Positions 1 to 8,678 of a stretch of 64,000 bases of DNA are shown here, one piece after another. A program made the position numbers and the translations under genes. Under the pieces are notes generated by a model. The model was not told the origin of the DNA. It made no database searches and saw only the letters and a program-made list of their open reading frames with translations. Position 1 is the stretch's first letter, and each line of letters begins with the position of its first letter. The stretch covers positions 1 to 64,000 of the forward strand of contig CBESNA010000006.1 in assembly GCA_965530755.1 (NCBI GenBank), in the 5' to 3' direction. Source of the stretch: SZUA-35 sp965530755 (GTDB taxonomy: Bacteria > Actinomycetota > Acidimicrobiia > Acidimicrobiales > SZUA-35).

Positions 1-728
1 AACGCCATGCCAGGCTTTGCGTTGGCGATGAGCGCATCGACGTCGTCCGACACGGTGATTGGTGCGCTGACGACGATGTCGATCTCGTCGATCGATCGAC
101 CGGCGCGGTCTGCTCCCGCCCTGATGGGATCGAGGAGGACGTCGGCGTGCTCGGGGATGAACGTCGTGCCGAGCCAGCCGTCGGCGACCTCGCCGGTGAA
201 CTCCAACGATTTGGGGCCAAGGGTGGCGAGGTAGATCGGGAGGTCGGGCCGAGGTCGGATCGCCGGCTTGAGGGCCTTGCCCTCACCGCCCGGTCTGGGC
301 AAGGTGAAGTGGCGGCCGTCGTAGCGAAGCCGTTCACCCCGCAGGCCCTGGCGAACGATGTCGACGTATTCCCTCAGGCGACCGAGTGGATGGGCGAATT
401 CGTCACCGTGAAGCCCTTCGACCACCTGCGGCCCACTCACTCCCAGGCCAAGGGTGAAGCGATTGTTGCTGATCTGGGCCATCGAGAGGGCGGTGAGCGC
501 GGTCGTGGCGGGCGTGCGAGCGCTGATTTGCATGACGCCGCTCCCGAGCCGGATGTTCTCCGTCTTGGCCGCCAGATACCCGAGGGAGGCAACGGCTTCC
601 ATGCCCCACGCCTCGGCCGACCACACCGTGTCGACGCCGAGCCGATCGGCGGCTTGGACGTAGGTGACGAGGTCTTCCCAGTTCTCTCCGTCGTAGTAGG
701 CACTCCCGACCGAGATGGAGACTTTCAC
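1..728 (-). CDS. LLM-class (F420-type) oxidoreductase, 3' end missing
   Basis: This is a luciferase-like (beta/alpha)8 oxidoreductase of the F420/FMN-dependent type. The visible N-terminal 242 residues contain VSISVGSAYY, the GVDTVWSAEAWG segment, IRLGSGVMQ and LGLGVSGPQVVEG, the usual landmarks of the LLM family. The start is a GTG at 728 that overlaps the stop of the upstream gene as GTGA, so the two are translationally coupled. The protein is closely similar in layout to the upstream neighbour, which suggests a tandem duplication. The end lies beyond base 1. The substrate cannot be read from the sequence; many actinobacterial members use coenzyme F420, which is family knowledge and not shown here. 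Confidence 0.9.
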   Translation of the reverse strand, partial: MKVSISVGSAYYDGENWEDLVTYVQAADRLGVDTVWSAEAWGMEAVASLGYLAAKTENIRLGSGVMQISARTPATTALTALSMAQISNNRFTLGLGVSGPQVVEGLHGDEFAHPLGRLREYVDIVRQGLRGERLRYDGRHFTLPRPGGEGKALKPAIRPRPDLPIYLATLGPKSLEFTGEVADGWLGTTFIPEHADVLLDPIRAGADRAGRSIDEIDIVVSAPITVSDDVDALIANAKPGMA

Positions 729-1768
729 GCCCGCTCCTCGGTGTTGACGTCGGCCACCAGCGCAAGGAGTTGGCCGAGGCCGTCCAGTCGAGCCTCGAGG
801 GTGTCGCCCATCGGCGAGACGCGGAGCACGTTCACACCACAGTCGCGGTACTGCCGCAGCCGACGACGGATCTCTTCCGGTGGTCCGATGAGGTTGGTTT
901 GCAGGCCAATCTCGATCGGAACGCTGTCTGCCGCCGCCTCGCGATCGCCGGTCAGCCACAGCTCTTGCACCCGGGCCACATCTTCGCCCCAACCCTGTCG
1001 GGCGAAGGCGTCGTTGTAGAAGTTGGTGGTGGCCGAGCCCATCGCCCCGAAGGTGAAGGCGAACCCTGCGGCATGGCGTCGTCCGGCCTCCTCGACGTCA
1101 TCGGTGATCTCGCAGCCGACCGACACGGTCAGATCGAGCTGGGCCAACGACCGTCCGGCCGACTGGGCGCCGGCGCTGATCGGGTCGAAGAAGACCGCGG
1201 CGGTGTCACAGAAGAAGGAGTTGCCGATCCAGCCGTCAGCGGCTGCGCCCGTGAGGTGGAGGTTCGCCGGTCCCAGGGAGGCCAGGTAAATCGGGACGTG
1301 AACCGGTGGCGCGGCCGACCGCAATGCCCTTCCCTCGCTGTTCGGCAACGGCAGCTGATGGAGCGTGCCGTCGTACTCGAGGCGCTCGCCCGCCGTGATG
1401 CGGCGAATGATGTCGATCGTTTCACGGGTACGGGTGATCGGCTTGGTGAACGGCACCCCGTGCCAGCCTTCCATCACCTGTGGCCCGCTCGTCCCGATGC
1501 CGAGGAGGAATCGCCCACCCGACAGTTGTTGCAAGGACATGGCCGACATTGCCAACATCGCCGGGGTTCGCGTGCCGAGTTGAGCGATGGCCGTGCCGAG
1601 ACGGATCTGGTCCGTGGCGGAGGCGAGGGCGGCCAGGGGAGTGAGGGCGTCGTAGCCCCAGTGCTCAGCTGTCCAGACCGAGTCGACTCCGAGCCGATCA
1701 GCCTCGATCACGTAGTCGAGACCATCCCGGTCCATGGGAGATCCGTAGATGCCGATCCGGAGTGTCAC
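725..1768 (-). CDS. LLM-class (F420-type) flavin/deazaflavin oxidoreductase
   Basis: A complete 347-residue luciferase-like oxidoreductase. It begins MTLRIGIYGS, has GVDSVWTAEHWGYDAL near residue 30, IRLGTAIAQLGTRTPAML near 55-75 and LGIGTSGPQVMEGWHG near 90-105, all typical of actinobacterial F420-dependent LLM proteins. Its last four bases overlap the GTG start of the next gene, so the pair is one transcription unit. The two proteins are paralogous along their visible length. The reaction is probably a hydride transfer or oxygenation of a small organic substrate, but the substrate is unknown. Confidence 0.9.
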   Translation of the reverse strand: MTLRIGIYGSPMDRDGLDYVIEADRLGVDSVWTAEHWGYDALTPLAALASATDQIRLGTAIAQLGTRTPAMLAMSAMSLQQLSGGRFLLGIGTSGPQVMEGWHGVPFTKPITRTRETIDIIRRITAGERLEYDGTLHQLPLPNSEGRALRSAAPPVHVPIYLASLGPANLHLTGAAADGWIGNSFFCDTAAVFFDPISAGAQSAGRSLAQLDLTVSVGCEITDDVEEAGRRHAAGFAFTFGAMGSATTNFYNDAFARQGWGEDVARVQELWLTGDREAAADSVPIEIGLQTNLIGPPEEIRRRLRQYRDCGVNVLRVSPMGDTLEARLDGLGQLLALVADVNTEERA

Positions 1769-2277
1769 AGCGAAGTCATCTCGGTCGCTCCGATCGAGTT
1801 CGGACTCCCGTCCAGGGTCGGCGGGCCGTCAGGGTCGACGAGGCGAACGCTACACGTCGAGGTCCTCGTGGTCACAAGCCTGGCAGCGTTCGATTGCGCC
1901 GTTTTCGCTCGGCTGCCGACCGTTGTCCGGTCGGGAAGCGTTTGAACCGGAGACAGGGATCGATGCGAGGATTCGCCGGTGCCAAACATCGAGCCTGCGC
2001 CCCGCTCACCAGTGGCCGTGCTGCTCGCCGACACCAACTGGTGGCCTGGGGGATCAATGCCGGCATCGGTCCGGTGGTCACGATGCGGGTGGTCGGGCTG
2101 GCAACGATGGCCATCACGATCCCTCTCCTGTTGCTCCGCCCCTCCATCCGGAACGCTTGATTCCTCGCTCGTCCACCGGCGGACTGAAGAATCGGGCGAA
2201 ACGGACGACGGATACCCACGAGGGAACTGTCGCCCACGATCGGGAACCAGTCGGTTCGTCGCCTCGTCCTATCTCTG
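1769..2277. other. 509-bp gap without an intact gene
   Basis: No convincing complete reading frame is present. Predicted frames are rich in Arg and Ser and lack domain features. The gap must carry the divergent promoters of the LLM pair (minus strand) and the lipoprotein gene (plus strand). The only protein-like stretch is the short hydrophobic one listed separately at 2032-2160. Confidence 0.6.
2032..2160 (+). pseudogene. possible relic of a membrane transporter C-terminus
   Basis: In one plus-strand frame about 40 codons read as a glycine-bearing hydrophobic helix ending in a short basic tail and a stop (AWGINAGIGPVVTM, then IPLLLLRPSIRNA). This resembles the last membrane segment of a major-facilitator permease. 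The upstream part of the frame is Arg-rich and not protein-like, and no start is evident. It may be the tail of a deleted transporter gene, or chance. Confidence 0.25.
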
Positions 2278-4938
2278 ATGCATCTCCGCCCCTTCCTCCG
2301 TTTCGTCTGCGCCTCGCTGGCCCTCGTGGTTGCGGCGACGGCGTGCCAGAACGGCGACTCGACGAGCGGCACATCATCGTCGAGCTCCGTCACCTCGAGT
2401 GTTTCGACCGAGGCATTCGACGACCACACCGTCGGTCGGTTCGACTCGATCGCCGAGGTCGAGGGCTTCGGCGTCGTCGATGCATCGCGAATCGCCGTGA
2501 AGTTCGCCATCCCCGATCTCGACGCGCCCGGGGTTGTCTGGCTCGACGGATCGTTCTACGAGTTGCACGACGAGTGGTACTGGTTCCGCCTCCTCAACGG
2601 CCGATCGGTTCCCGGTCTCGACACCGATCCCGTCCCGCCCGGTTCTGGCCCAACGTTCTCGACCATCAACGAGGTCTATGCATGGGCATCCGCTCGTCCC
2701 AGCGATCTTCCTCTCGATCTGCGCTTCGCCGCAGACGGGGAGCGTCTCTACTCGGACCGCTACTACGACCTCGCCCTGCGCGATCGGGACAAGACCTACG
2801 GCTTGGGGACACTCGTGCGTTTCGAGACGGCCACGGGTGATCGTTGGGTGATCGAGATGGAGTTCAGTGAAGCGGCGACACCGGACTCGGTGACGAAGTT
2901 CATCGATCGAGTCGCTGAGTCCCTGCCGAGCGACATCGGCGACGACCTCGGCTGGGTGGTTCGATCGCCGGGGCAGGAGGACGTCGCCCGCACGATGGTC
3001 GAGCAGAATCATCCCTACCGCGACCGCATCGTCCGGTACGCCGATCTCGTCGAACAGGGTGAGGTCGAGGTCTACAACCCGGGGTTGGCTGCGGGTCGAC
3101 TCCGCCTCATCGAGGACGCCGATGACCTGAACCTGGCGACCTCCACCGACATCCTCGTGATGGAGCGAGTGCCAGATTGGCTACCGCCGGCGTCCGGGAT
3201 GCTGACGTCGGCGCCGCAGACTCCGCTGGCCCACGTGAATCTCCTGGCTCGCAATCGAGGCATCCCGAACGTGTCGGTCGCGGGGCTCCTCGACGACCCG
3301 GCCATCGCCATCGCTGCCCGCTCCCGCGCCTACGCCGTCATCGGCGCCGGGCCGGACAACGAGCTCAGAGTCACGCTGATCACCCGTGAGCAATTCGAGA
3401 CCTGGAACGATCTCCGTTCTCCCGAGGCGATCGTGGTGCCTGCCGTCGACGTGGCATCCATGCCAACCGTCATGTCGCTCGTCGAACTCGCCGTCGGAAT
3501 CAGGAGTGAGGCCGATGTCGAAGCGTTGCGACCGTCGATCGGTGGCAAGTCAGCCGGATTTCTCGCTCTCATCGCCGCCGACGGTGTCACAACGCCGGAC
3601 AGCCCGCTGGCCATCACGGTTGCGCCGTACGTCCGCCACCTCGAACAAGTCGGGGCCGAGCTGGAGGCGATGCTCGCTGATGACGACTTCCGAACCGATG
3701 CCCGTGCCCGCTTCCTGCTCCTCGAGGGTCCGGGGGCCTACGCCGAGACCTACACGAGCGATCGGGATGCGGCATTCGCTGTTTCTTTCGATGACCGGCA
3801 GCCGACCGGTCCGATCCGCACGATCCTCGACGCAGACGGGTTCGTCGATTTGTTCCGCTCCGTCGACATGATCGAAGCCGACCTCGACACCATCACCGAA
3901 GCACTGCGGTCGAACTTCGGCGAACTCGGTGAGACGCAGGGCCTGCGCTTCCGTTCGTCGAGCTCGGTCGAGGACATCGAAGGATTCACCGGCGCCGGTC
4001 TGTACGACTCGAACACCGGTTTCCTGAAACCGGAGCTTCAAACTGACGAGGGCGATCACAAGAAGACCGTCGAACGAACGATCAAGAAGACCTGGGCGTC
4101 GTACTGGGGCTTCGAGGCATTCGAGGAGCGGAGGCTCGAGAATGTCGATCACCGAAGTGGAGGGATGGGCGTGCTGGTCCACCCGCGATTCGACGACGAG
4201 CAGGAGATGAACAACGGCGTCGCCACACTGACTCTGTTGCCCGAAGGGCACGACGACCGCCTCCACGTGCTCATCAACGTGCAGCTGGGTGACGTCAGCG
4301 TCGCCAACCCGGCTGTCGACACCGACGTGCTTCCGGAACAGATTCTGGCGCGAGTCTCGTCGCAGGGTGGGTTGGTCCAGATCGAGCGGAAGGCCTCCTC
4401 GACGTTGGTCGACGATGGAGAGGTCGTGCTCGACGACGAGGCCGTGAGCGAGCTCCTGTCGCAGCTCTCAGCTGTTGGTCGCCTCTGGCGGGATCGGGTC
4501 AACGCCGATCTCCCCGTCGAACAACAGGTTCAGATCGTGACGCTCGACTTCGAGTTCAAGACGATGGCTGCCGGCTGGCCCGCGCTGGTTGACGGGTCCG
4601 TGCGACCCGCTCGCCTCGTCGTGAAGCAGGCCCGCAGTCTGGATCCCGGAATGAGGGCCATACCGGCAGCGGTGTTGGCCCTGCCCATTCCACGCGACGT
4701 CCTGGCTCGCGCCATTCTCGTCGAGGAGATCACCTGCGACGGCGGTGCCACCGGCATCGAGGTCGTCACCGGCACGACGATGACCTCCGATGTGGGCTCA
4801 CGACCTGGGTGGCTCCGGATCTCGGAGACGCCGGACGCTCTCGACGGGGACGACTGCGAGCGGGTCGCTCTGGTACGGACACCGGAGAGGATCCTTCTGG
4901 AGTTTCTCGAATCGGGCGATGGCCTCGAAATCGGCTGA
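2278..4938 (+). CDS. exported lipoprotein with PEP-dikinase-type phosphohistidine and ATP-grasp domains
   Basis: An 886-residue protein starting with a lipoprotein signal peptide (lipobox ending at Cys23), followed by a Ser/Thr linker. The middle carries a swivelling phosphohistidine-like motif, TPLAHVNLLARNRGIPN, with candidate catalytic His319. A PEP-synthase/PPDK-type nucleotide-binding module follows: GGKSAGF with Lys424 and LRFRSSSSVEDIEGFTGAG with Arg559. His domain before ATP-grasp is the order found in glucan water dikinases and the reverse of PEP synthase. Residues about 40-300 match nothing I recognise and may bind substrate. An ATP-grasp enzyme outside the cytoplasm is odd because ATP is not expected there, so it may use another phosphodonor, bind without catalysis, or need a reassessment of the signal peptide. 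Downstream is a nitroreductase. Confidence 0.8.
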   Translation: MHLRPFLRFVCASLALVVAATACQNGDSTSGTSSSSSVTSSVSTEAFDDHTVGRFDSIAEVEGFGVVDASRIAVKFAIPDLDAPGVVWLDGSFYELHDEWYWFRLLNGRSVPGLDTDPVPPGSGPTFSTINEVYAWASARPSDLPLDLRFAADGERLYSDRYYDLALRDRDKTYGLGTLVRFETATGDRWVIEMEFSEAATPDSVTKFIDRVAESLPSDIGDDLGWVVRSPGQEDVARTMVEQNHPYRDRIVRYADLVEQGEVEVYNPGLAAGRLRLIEDADDLNLATSTDILVMERVPDWLPPASGMLTSAPQTPLAHVNLLARNRGIPNVSVAGLLDDPAIAIAARSRAYAVIGAGPDNELRVTLITREQFETWNDLRSPEAIVVPAVDVASMPTVMSLVELAVGIRSEADVEALRPSIGGKSAGFLALIAADGVTTPDSPLAITVAPYVRHLEQVGAELEAMLADDDFRTDARARFLLLEGPGAYAETYTSDRDAAFAVSFDDRQPTGPIRTILDADGFVDLFRSVDMIEADLDTITEALRSNFGELGETQGLRFRSSSSVEDIEGFTGAGLYDSNTGFLKPELQTDEGDHKKTVERTIKKTWASYWGFEAFEERRLENVDHRSGGMGVLVHPRFDDEQEMNNGVATLTLLPEGHDDRLHVLINVQLGDVSVANPAVDTDVLPEQILARVSSQGGLVQIERKASSTLVDDGEVVLDDEAVSELLSQLSAVGRLWRDRVNADLPVEQQVQIVTLDFEFKTMAAGWPALVDGSVRPARLVVKQARSLDPGMRAIPAAVLALPIPRDVLARAILVEEITCDGGATGIEVVTGTTMTSDVGSRPGWLRISETPDALDGDDCERVALVRTPERILLEFLESGDGLEIG

Positions 4939-5030
4939 TCCGAATGTGCGCAACCCGAGGTGGGCAACATAGGGTTCGTGCCGATCTGGGGCCGGGACGT
5001 CGGCACAGCGACCACCACGAGGAATCGACC

Positions 5031-5711
5031 ATGGACTTCGAGACGCTCGTCGCACAGCGACGCAGCACCCGCGGGTACACATCAGAACCGGTGCCGAAGG
5101 AACTGCTGGCGGAGGTCGTCGAGATCGCGAAGCGTGCTCCGTCCTCGATGAACACGCAGCCATGGAACTTCCACGTGATCACGGGTGCGCCGCTCGAGGC
5201 GATCCGGGAGGGCAACACCGAACGAATGCTGGCCGGAGCCCGGGTCGACCGTGAGATCAAGATGTCGGATCACGGCTACCAGGGCGTGCACCGCGACCGC
5301 CAGGTCGAGATCGCGATCCAACTCTTCGAGGCAATGGGCATCGAGCGAGACGACAAGGCACGCCGCCAGGACTGGGTCATGCGCGGTTTCCGGCAGTTCG
5401 ATGCACCGGTGTCCGTGGTGGTCACGATCGATCGGGAACTGGCCGATGACACCGTTGCTCACTTCGACTGCGGCGCGGCGACCTATGGCCTCGTGCTGGC
5501 CGCCACTTCCAAGGGTCTCGGTTGTGTGATCAACGGCCAGGGCATCATGCAGTCCACGGTGGTGCGCGAACATGCGAACATTCCTGAGGACGAAGTGATC
5601 ATGACCTGTGTCGCGATGGGTTTTCCCGACGACGAGTTCGTCGCCAATCACGTCGTGTCGCGGCGAGCGGTGAACGACGACGTGGTTCGCTTCGTCGGTT
5701 TCGAGGACTGA
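5031..5711 (+). CDS. nitroreductase family protein
   Basis: A 226-residue FMN-dependent nitroreductase-fold protein. It opens MDFETLVAQRRSTRGY, the family's N-terminal signature with the FMN-binding RRSTR, followed by EIAKRAPSSMNTQPW, which binds the flavin phosphate. The later segment GLVLAATSKGLGCVINGQ and the closing VAMGFPDDEFVAN are also typical. Such enzymes reduce nitro groups, quinones or enones with NAD(P)H. The ATG at 5031 was preferred because the family signature begins there; the upstream frame is not protein-like. It lies 92 bp after the lipoprotein gene and may be read with it. Confidence 0.92.
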   Translation: MDFETLVAQRRSTRGYTSEPVPKELLAEVVEIAKRAPSSMNTQPWNFHVITGAPLEAIREGNTERMLAGARVDREIKMSDHGYQGVHRDRQVEIAIQLFEAMGIERDDKARRQDWVMRGFRQFDAPVSVVVTIDRELADDTVAHFDCGAATYGLVLAATSKGLGCVINGQGIMQSTVVREHANIPEDEVIMTCVAMGFPDDEFVANHVVSRRAVNDDVVRFVGFED

Positions 5712-5744
5712 GGTTCCGGCTCGCTGACTGGTTTCCCCAGCGGC

Positions 5745-6395
5745 TCAGCGAAGCATGGTCGACGCCGGCTTCCCGCCGGTGAGGCAACCGGGCGCCCGGT
5801 ATTGACCGGGTAGCCGGGGATTGTGGCTCCGCTGATACCACTGGGCGACGTCACGACCTTCCTCGGCGCTCCGGCCGAATGCGAGTGCGGTCTGGGGCGC
5901 TGCCCACATCGACACGCACTCGGTCTCTGCCTCGTCGAAGTGGCCGGACAGATGAGCCAGTTCGTGGGTCAGGATCATGACGGCAACCCGCTTGTCGTCA
6001 TCGAGCGGGTCATCGTCCCATCCCGCTGCGTCCATACACACCGGGAGGTGCAGGTGTGCCGTTGTCGAGCCCCACTGGACGTAGCCGGGATTGGCCTCCA
6101 GGTTGAACAGGACGTCCCACACCCGGCCGCAGCGAACATCGAGGTCGTCTCGCCCGGTCACCGAACGGGCGGCGGCGGTCATCTGGCGGTCGTAGTACGT
6201 CGCGACCCCTTCCTGACAAGCGGCGGCGAGGAGGAGGAGTCCGATACCCCAACGTGCGGCCCTGTCCCAGGGTGATCGACGGTTGACGTGACGGGCGAAG
6301 ACGCGGCTCTGGGCCCGTCGACGGCGTGGCTCTGGCGTCCCGGCATTCACCACCAGTTCGTCGATGTCGAATCCTTCGACGTTCGCTTGTGCCAC
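5745..6395 (-). CDS. membrane-anchored protein with HExxH motif
   Basis: A 216-residue protein with a basic cytoplasmic leader of about 48 residues, one membrane helix near residues 49-60 (WGIGLLLLAAA) and an extracytoplasmic domain. The domain contains ILTHELAHLSGHFDEAETE, an HExxH zinc-metalloprotease-type motif (His144, Glu145, His148) followed by an acidic cluster that could supply a third ligand. Three or four cysteines could form disulfides. This suggests a small membrane-tethered metallopeptidase-like protein. I do not recognise the family, and the domain is short for an active protease. It converges with the nitroreductase and is divergent from the histidine kinase. Confidence 0.75.
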   Translation of the reverse strand: MAQANVEGFDIDELVVNAGTPEPRRRRAQSRVFARHVNRRSPWDRAARWGIGLLLLAAACQEGVATYYDRQMTAAARSVTGRDDLDVRCGRVWDVLFNLEANPGYVQWGSTTAHLHLPVCMDAAGWDDDPLDDDKRVAVMILTHELAHLSGHFDEAETECVSMWAAPQTALAFGRSAEEGRDVAQWYQRSHNPRLPGQYRAPGCLTGGKPASTMLR

Positions 6396-6475
6396 CCCCT
6401 TCTCGTCGACCGGGCCTCCGGACCATTGAGGGGTCCGTTCGCCAAGATGCGGTTTCGTACGCGAAAGTCACTCGG

Positions 6476-8671
6476 ATGTCCATGACCCCCGAGCTTCACG
6501 CCACGCTGCTTGCCTGCGCCTCGGTCGCGTCGTTGTTGTTCGCAGGCGTCATGGTGGCCCGCAATCCCCGATCGGTTCCGGCGCGGATGCATGCCCTGTA
6601 CGGGGCGGCAGTCGGATGGTGGTTCCTCTGTGCTGCTTTCCTGGCCGCTGGGAACGATTTCCAGCGGTGGGGCCGGCTCGCGCACCTGAGCATCGCGATG
6701 TTGCCGGCGATCATCTACCACCTGAACGCTGCGACGGTCGGCGTAGCCCGCAGGCATCGACGAGCGATCCGTGTCCACTACGCCCTGTCCGGCCTGGTCA
6801 CGGTCTACAGCGTGTCCCGTCCGATCTTTCATGACGTCCCGAACCAGTACAGCTGGGGGCCGTACATGGCCTACTCCTGGACCGGTCTGATTCTCATCGG
6901 CTTCCTCGTCGTGGTCTTCGCAGAGGTCTTCCAGATCTATCGGTCAGAACTGAAGAGGGCCGAGAAGGGTTCGGTACTCGAGGCCAAACTCGGAGCCTTC
7001 TTGCGAGGCAACATCATCGCTGGGATTGTCCTCATCGACTTCCTTCCGGTCTACGGCTTCGCCGTCTATCCGCTGGGCTTCCTCGTACTGACAGCGATGA
7101 ATGCGGCCACGATGTTCGGTGCTGTTCGGTACCGACTCATCCAGATCACACACGAGTTTGCCGCCGAGCAGATTCTCGAGACGTTGCCGGATGCCGTGAT
7201 CGTCGTCGACACGCGGCACGTGGTCAGACTGGCGAACAAGGCAGCCGTTCACGCCTTCGGGCGTGATCTCGCGCTGCTTGTCGATTCGCCGCTCGCCGAA
7301 GTGGTGGATGAGCCGCAACTGCTCGAGGCGCTCAGCGTGTCGGCTGCTCAACCGGCGTCCGTGCGAGAGCTGTTGCTCGAGAACCGTGCGGGCGGCGACT
7401 GGTGCATTCGGCTGTCCGATCGGCAAGTGGTCGATCAGCGAGGTGCCCCGGTGGCCCGCGTATGGCTGCTCCACGACGTCACTGCCGAGCGTCACGCCGA
7501 GGTCGAGAAGGAACGGTTCGCCGATTGGGTCAGGGAGGCGAAACGGCTCGAGTCCCTCGGGTTGCTCGCCGGCGGCATCGCCCACGATTTCAACAACTTG
7601 CTCACCGTCATTCTCGGCCAAGCGGAGATCGCATCGGCGAGGTGCTCCGACACCGACGGGGTGGCCGAGCCCCTGGCCTCGATCGTGATGGCGGCCGAAC
7701 GAGCGGCTGAGCTCACCGACCAGATGCTGACCTACGCGGGTCGTGCTGACACCGTGGTCCGGCCATTCGATCTGAACGGCCTCGTGCGAGAGATGGGAGA
7801 GCTGCTGCATGTCGCCACCCCGAAAGGAGGCGAGCTCGGCTTCGAACTCACGGAGGGTCTCCCGCTCGTGGCCGCCGATCAGGGTCAGATGAGTCAGGTC
7901 ATTCTCAACTTGATCACGAACGCATCGGACTCGCTCGGCGATGCGTCCGGCACGATCACCTTGCGCACCGGGATCTGCGACGTCGAGTCATCGTTGGAAC
8001 CAGAACTCGACTCTGCGATGCCCCACGTCTTCTTCGCCGTCGCTGACACGGGCGTCGGCATGGATGACGAGACCAAGCGCCACGTCTTCGACCCGTTCTA
8101 CACGACGAAGTCAACAGGTCGTGGTCTCGGCCTGGCCACCGCGTTCGGCATCGTGCAGGCCCACGGCGGCAGCATTCGGGTCGAGTCCGAAGCCGGAAAA
8201 GGCACGCTCTTCACGGTCGCACTGCCGAGGTCCTTGGATCAGACGATTTCGGTTCCAGACCCGAGTCCGCTGCCCAGTCCGTGGCATGCCACGGGCGTTG
8301 CACTCGTGGTCGACGACGAGGACGAGGTCCGCCGCGTTGCCCGGGAGATGGTCGCCGCAACCGGCTTCGACGTCATCGAGGCCGTCAACGGTGAGCGGGC
8401 CATCGAGCACTTCATCGACCGCCAGAGCGAGATCTCATTCGTGCTGCTCGACGTCACGATGCCAGGCGTCGATGGCGTCGCCGTCCTGCGTTCCATCCGG
8501 GCCAGATCGACGTCCGTGCCCGTGATCCTGATGAGCGGTTATGCCGAGATCAACCAGATCGGGATCGAGGACGATCCGTGGACGTGGTTCCTCAAGAAGC
8601 CGTTCCGATCCGTGGACATGACGGCTGTCATCCGTGAAGCGATGCCGAGCGAGCGGGTCGAGCCGGCCTGA
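6476..8671 (+). CDS. hybrid sensor histidine kinase with 7TM-like N-terminus, PAS and receiver domains
   Basis: A 731-residue hybrid kinase. Residues 1-220 contain about seven hydrophobic segments, as in the histidine-kinase N-terminal 7TM region. A PAS-like domain (LETLPDAVIVVDTRHVVRLA) follows. The dimerisation box GGIAHDFNNLLTVI has phospho-acceptor His370. The ATPase domain has NLITNASDSL, ADTGVGMD and GRGLGLATAFGIV. The C-terminal receiver has VVDDEDE, phospho-acceptor Asp659 in LLDVTMPGVDG, and Lys708 in KKPF. The ATG at 6476 sits just before the hydrophobic segments. With no DNA-binding output, phosphate is probably passed to another protein or used in feedback. No cognate partner lies next to it. 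Confidence 0.92.
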   Translation: MSMTPELHATLLACASVASLLFAGVMVARNPRSVPARMHALYGAAVGWWFLCAAFLAAGNDFQRWGRLAHLSIAMLPAIIYHLNAATVGVARRHRRAIRVHYALSGLVTVYSVSRPIFHDVPNQYSWGPYMAYSWTGLILIGFLVVVFAEVFQIYRSELKRAEKGSVLEAKLGAFLRGNIIAGIVLIDFLPVYGFAVYPLGFLVLTAMNAATMFGAVRYRLIQITHEFAAEQILETLPDAVIVVDTRHVVRLANKAAVHAFGRDLALLVDSPLAEVVDEPQLLEALSVSAAQPASVRELLLENRAGGDWCIRLSDRQVVDQRGAPVARVWLLHDVTAERHAEVEKERFADWVREAKRLESLGLLAGGIAHDFNNLLTVILGQAEIASARCSDTDGVAEPLASIVMAAERAAELTDQMLTYAGRADTVVRPFDLNGLVREMGELLHVATPKGGELGFELTEGLPLVAADQGQMSQVILNLITNASDSLGDASGTITLRTGICDVESSLEPELDSAMPHVFFAVADTGVGMDDETKRHVFDPFYTTKSTGRGLGLATAFGIVQAHGGSIRVESEAGKGTLFTVALPRSLDQTISVPDPSPLPSPWHATGVALVVDDEDEVRRVAREMVAATGFDVIEAVNGERAIEHFIDRQSEISFVLLDVTMPGVDGVAVLRSIRARSTSVPVILMSGYAEINQIGIEDDPWTWFLKKPFRSVDMTAVIREAMPSERVEPA

Positions 8672-8678
8672 CGGGCGC

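Noticed and set aside
147..1945. Two long plus-strand reading frames (147-1019 and 770-1945)
   Set aside because: They are antisense shadows of the two LLM genes; the translations are rich in Arg, Gly and His and show no family motif, while the minus-strand proteins do.
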